This document shows, piece after piece, positions 33,349 to 36,186 of a stretch of 36,186 nt of DNA. The position numbers were made by a program, and so were the translations under genes. The notes beneath the pieces are model-generated. The model saw only the letters and a list, made by a program, of their open reading frames with translations. It did not search any database and was not told the DNA's origin. Each line of letters starts with the position of its first letter. The stretch's first letter is position 1. The DNA lies in NCBI RefSeq assembly GCF_026130545.1, contig NZ_JAMOIM010000046.1, positions 1 through 36,186 of the forward strand, read 5' to 3'. The stretch comes from Lichenifustis flavocetrariae (lineage in GTDB: Bacteria > Pseudomonadota > Alphaproteobacteria > Rhizobiales > Beijerinckiaceae).

Positions 33349-33615
33349 TCAGCCCGCCAACGTGAGACTGGTCAGGGCGGCTTGCACCGCCGACGAGCTG
33401 GTGGTCGCCGCTGTGCCGGTCGAAGTCACACCGTTAGCGGATGCCGCTGCGTAGTTGCCGTCCTTCTGCTTAACAAGCCCGAGCTTCTGAGCGTCTGTCT
33501 GATCGTCCGCCACCGACGCAGCCGTGTACTCTCTGCCCGCGGTCTTCTGGAGCGTTTTGACAGTCGTGGCGGCTGTGACGGTCGAGGTGAGGGAGGGTGT
33601 GGTGGCAGTTATCAT
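33349..33615 (-). CDS. Small Ala/Thr/Ser-rich hypothetical protein, 88 aa
   Basis: The product starts MITATTPSLTSTVTAATTVK and is dominated by Ala, Thr and Ser, with a central charged block (DDQTDAQKLGLVKQKDGNY) and the tail SSSAVQAALTSLTLAG. There is no signal peptide or membrane segment. I chose the ATG at 33615 because AAGGAAAAG lies a few bases upstream; the frame extends to 33711. I do not recognise a family. The low-complexity composition is unlike the neighbouring GC-rich shadow frames, and the ribosome site supports it being real. Confidence 0.55.
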   Translation of the reverse strand: MITATTPSLTSTVTAATTVKTLQKTAGREYTAASVADDQTDAQKLGLVKQKDGNYAAASANGVTSTGTAATTSSSAVQAALTSLTLAG

Positions 33616-33840
33616 GGGACTTTTCCTTTTAGCGACCTTCGAAATCTCGGGTTGAAAAGCCTCCCCAAACGCCTCAGTACACAACTGTTGGATGGCGCCG
33701 TCCCTGCCCAAGACACGGTCTGCAGAGGGCCGATCGCGGCGCGTGCGGCCGCACGCCCTGTGTCTCGGCGCAGGTCCGTTAAGGAGGAGGTACGCATTCG
33801 GCCAGCACCGCGGGCCTGGGGTTTTCTGGGCACGGCGGGA

Positions 33841-34104
33841 TCAGGCCGCCTTGGGGAGGGCTTCGGCGGTTCGGGCTGCCTTCCAGTTCCACGGCAGCAT
33901 CTCGTCGATTTGCTTGGCGGGGTGATCGGGCAGCTTGGCAAGAACCCAGGCAAGCCAAGCCTGAGGATCGACGTCGTTGAGCTTGGCTGTCTCGATCAAG
34001 GTGTAGATGGCCGCCGGCCGATGACCTCCGGCATCCGACCCGCAGAAGGTCCAATTGCGTCTTCCGATGGCGATGCCTCTCAAGGCGCGCTCCGCCGCAT
34101 TGTT
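33841..34104 (-). pseudogene. tnpC: IS66 transposase TnpC, C-terminal piece
   Basis: The piece reads NNAAERALRGIAIGRRNWTF, then AAIYTLIETAKLNDVDPQAWLAWVL and ends at LPWNW...PKAA. This is the conserved end of IS66 TnpC, including the last acidic catalytic residue in NNAAER. The preceding codons (C-L-S) are found at 35573-35581, on the far side of the IS110 insertion, so the two pieces join without loss. Confidence 0.9.
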
Positions 34105-34342
34105 AAAGGGCATGCTGCTTTCGGCGCCTCGGCTCGGTGGCGCGGACCGCTCCCTCAGGAGTAGTCTGCTTTGGCCGGGATAGGGGCGTCGGGAGCACGA
34201 AACGGTGGCAGGCCGTCCTTAGCATGAGCTGCGAGCTCGCGTTGTTACTTGGCCGCCCCTACGACTTGCCCGGCTGCGCTGCGAGCGCGGATCCGTAGAT
34301 GTCGTGCAAGCCACTGGCTCCTAAAAAACTGGAGAACATGGC
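34105..34342 (+). ncRNA. IS110 left end, candidate bridge RNA region
   Basis: IS110-group elements transcribe a structured bridge RNA from the noncoding end before the transposase gene; two loops guide the enzyme to target and donor. This left end has palindromic segments, for example GCGAGCTCGC at 34231-34240. Directly after, GCGTTGTT at 34239-34246 matches the left target GCATTGTT (34097-34104) at seven of eight bases, as a target-binding guide would. I could not fold the RNA by eye, and the second guide was not found. Confidence 0.45.
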
Positions 34343-35545
34343 ATGAAGATCATTGGCATGGACATCCACCGGTCTTTCGCTCAGGTCGCTATTCTTGAGG
34401 ACGGGAAGATCACGAAACAGGTGCGGGTCGAACTCACACACGAACCGCTCGTCGCCTTCGCCAAGACGCTCAGCCTCGAAGACGAGGTTGTGATTGAGGT
34501 GACGGGCAACAGTGCCGCCGTCGAACGCCTCATGCGCCCGCACGTGAAGCGCGTCGTCGTCGCCAATCCGAGGCTGGTGCGCGCGATCGCCTATGCCCGC
34601 GTCAAGACCGACAAGATCGACGCCGCGACCCTGGCGAAGTTGCACGCGGCCGGCTTCGTACCGGAGGTCTGGGTCGCCGACGAGGACACCTACAACCGCC
34701 GACGCCAGGCGGCCGAGCGGGCGGGCGTGCTGGCTCAGTTGGTCCGCATCAAGGGACGCATGAAGGCCATCCTCCATGCCAACCTGATCCCTCCCTATAA
34801 GGGACATCTCTTCGGCAAGGCGGGGCAACGATGGCTCGATGGTCTGCCGCTCCCTGACGAGGAGCGCGGGATGCTGCGACGCCTGATGACGGAGATGGAG
34901 CGCGTGGCCGCTCAGTTGGCGGAGATCGACAAGACGCTGGCCCAGCAGACCCTCGCCGACCAGCGTGCCATCAAACTGATGACGATCCCCGGTATCGGTT
35001 CCGTCGTGGCCTCGGTGGTGCTGGCCTCCATCGGCGACATCGCGCGCTTCCCATCCGCGGACAAGCTCAGCAGCTACTTTGGTCTGACGCCGAGGATCCG
35101 GCAATCAGGAGATCGTCCGGCGCGCCACGGTCGCATCTCCAAGCAGGGCAACGCCGATGCCCGCAAGATGCTGGTCGAGGCGGCTTGGTCGGCCAAGACG
35201 GCGCCGGGACCGCTGCGGGCCTTTTTCAATCGCGTGCAGAAGAAGCGTGGAGGAGCTGCCGCGGCGGTCGCGACGGCGCGCAAGCTCGCCGTGATGATCT
35301 GGCACGTCCTGTCGAGCGGTAAGGAGTACGCCTACGCCCGCCCGTCGTTCACGGCGATGAAGCTGCGCAAGGTGGAGCTGACCGCGGGCGCGCCGAGGGC
35401 TTATGGCAAGGCGGGCTCGGCTCGAGACTACTGGATCAAAGAGATCAGGGATCGAGAAGCCGGATATATCGCGCGGGCCGAGCAGGCCTACGAGCGCATG
35501 GTCGCTGTCTGGAAGCCGAAGCCGGAAAAAACTGCAGTCGGGTGA
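34343..35545 (+). CDS. IS110-family transposase
   Basis: The 400-aa recombinase has the RuvC-like DEDD domain first: Asp in IIGMDIHRSFAQVAIL, Glu in VVIEVTGNS, and two Asp in VKTDKIDAATLA. The second domain (transposase_20) has MTIPGIGSVVASVVLASIGD, FPSADKLSSYFGLTPR and the nucleophile serine in HGRISKQGNADARKML. Both catalytic parts are complete, so the element could still be active. The ATG at 34343 follows GGAGAAC. Confidence 0.95.
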   Translation: MKIIGMDIHRSFAQVAILEDGKITKQVRVELTHEPLVAFAKTLSLEDEVVIEVTGNSAAVERLMRPHVKRVVVANPRLVRAIAYARVKTDKIDAATLAKLHAAGFVPEVWVADEDTYNRRRQAAERAGVLAQLVRIKGRMKAILHANLIPPYKGHLFGKAGQRWLDGLPLPDEERGMLRRLMTEMERVAAQLAEIDKTLAQQTLADQRAIKLMTIPGIGSVVASVVLASIGDIARFPSADKLSSYFGLTPRIRQSGDRPARHGRISKQGNADARKMLVEAAWSAKTAPGPLRAFFNRVQKKRGGAAAAVATARKLAVMIWHVLSSGKEYAYARPSFTAMKLRKVELTAGAPRAYGKAGSARDYWIKEIRDREAGYIARAEQAYERMVAVWKPKPEKTAVG

Positions 35546-35572
35546 CGATTGGGGCTTCTCAACACCATCCGT

Positions 35573-36186
35573 GCTCAGGCAGATGCGGCCGTCGTCGAGG
35601 AAGCGCGTGAAAGCCGGCCAGTGGTTCAGGCTGTAGTTGATGGCTTTGGCGGTTTCGCTTTTGGCCGAGAGAAGCGCCCGCTTGTCGCGCAGGAAGGTCT
35701 CCAACGCTGTGACGAGCGGCTTCGAGGAAGCCTGGCGCACCGCGACACGCTCAGCCGGCGTCTTACCGAGGATCGTCCGTTCGATGGCGAAAATCTCGTC
35801 GATGCGGCGCACCGCCTCGATGGCGATCGGCGCCTTGCTGAGTTTGGCGAGGTCGAAGAGCTTGCGGCGCCCATGGGACCAGCACGCCGCCTCGATGATC
35901 GGTCGCGGTTTCCATCCGGGCGCGTAGAGGTCGTTGTAACCCGCGAAGGCGTCCGCCTGCATGATGCCGCCATAGCCGGCGAGGTGTGCGCGCGGATGGT
36001 CACCGTGCCGGCTTCGGGACTAGTGGAAGATGGCGGCCGGCGGGTTGGTACCGCCGAACGGCCGGTCATCCCGGAGATAGGTCCAGAGCCGGCCGGTGAC
36101 GGTCTTGAGCTTCGCCAGCACCGGCACCGTCGTATCATCGGCATGGATGCGCTCGGCCGCCAGCACGTGCCGGCGCAACGCCTGGA
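35573..36186 (-). pseudogene. tnpC: IS66 transposase TnpC, middle piece with nonsense codon
   Basis: Reading in from the window edge, this piece has QALRRHVLAAERIHADDTTV (catalytic Asp region), TGRLWTYLRDDRPFGG, then GYGGIMQADAFAGYNDLY and ACWSHGRRKLFDL. It ends with NHWPAFTRFLDDGRICLS at the IS110 junction. An in-frame TAG (36020-36022 on the plus strand as CTA) falls in IFH-stop-SRSR, where homologues have Tyr or Phe. The copy is therefore doubly dead, by nonsense codon and by insertion. The N-terminal part lies outside the window. Confidence 0.88.

Larger units (their letters stand above)
34105..35572 (+). mobile_element. IS110-family insertion inside IS66 tnpC
   Basis: About 1468 bp lie exactly between the two halves of tnpC. 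Joining 34104 to 35573 on the minus strand restores ctgagc-aacaat, encoding the family consensus LSNNAAER. There is no visible target duplication beyond a one-base ambiguity, which is normal for IS110. The element has a 238-bp noncoding left end (34105-34342), a transposase gene and a short right end (35546-35572). That asymmetry fits the IS110 group, whose left end encodes a bridge RNA. Confidence 0.88.
33790..36186 (-). mobile_element. IS66-family element, partial, split by an IS110 element
   Basis: The C-terminal end of the element is at 33790, where the sequence GTACGCATTCGGCCAGCA resembles IS66 terminal repeats. The body runs from there to 34104 and again from 35573 past the window edge. 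The other end is outside the window. It encodes a tnpC pseudogene (separate entry). Host sequence at 33782-33789 could be one half of the usual 8-bp target duplication, which cannot be checked here. Confidence 0.75.

Noticed and set aside
33310-34164. 284-aa plus-strand frame
   Set aside because: It runs opposite both the small Ser/Thr-rich gene and the IS66 transposase and lacks motifs.

Overview
The window is high-GC bacterial DNA from a proteobacterium, most likely an alphaproteobacterium of the Hyphomicrobiales (genus not determined). This rests on codon bias, the gene families present, a type I-C CRISPR system, and IS66 and IS110 elements. It reads as accessory DNA: a CRISPR island beside mobility genes, then catabolic gene clusters, then nested insertion sequences.

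Layout. Positions 1-2050 hold one unrecognised gene on the minus strand, a repeated promoter-like element and a decayed tyrosine recombinase. Positions 2194-10744 hold a type I-C CRISPR-Cas locus in the usual order: cas3, cas5c, cas8c (with an internal start for Cas11c), cas7c, cas4-cas1 and cas2, then a 5-repeat/4-spacer array. Cas4 and Cas1 share one frame, and an amber codon interrupts it at codon 18. A 322-bp gap between cas3 and cas5c holds a lone degenerate CRISPR repeat. The bases after that repeat match, through the seed, a TTC-flanked site just after the cas3 stop. This is the layout expected of a crRNA-like regulatory guide acting on the cas operon, and it is the most interesting signal here. 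Positions 10913-15102 hold a MOBQ-type relaxase, a dyad-rich intergenic region that may be oriT, and two small coupled genes, so the CRISPR locus sits beside a mobilisation module.

Positions 15145-19334 hold a truncated membrane protein, a TetR regulator with a dyad operator, and two tandem amidases. Positions 19509-32970 look like a four-carbon sugar-acid (L-threonate/erythronate type) catabolic cluster. A divergent LacI regulator with two operators faces ltnD, followed by a ribose-type ABC importer, two further oxidoreductases, a secreted alpha/beta hydrolase, an otnI pseudogene, a 3-hydroxyacyl-CoA-dehydrogenase-like enzyme, otnK, an otnC pseudogene and an aldo/keto reductase. The isomerase (OtnI) and the decarboxylase (OtnC) are both broken, so the pathway as encoded here looks incomplete.

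Positions 33349-36186 hold a small Ala/Thr/Ser-rich protein gene and an IS66 tnpC pseudogene that is split by a nearly intact IS110-family element. All assignments come from reading motifs by eye; no database search was run.
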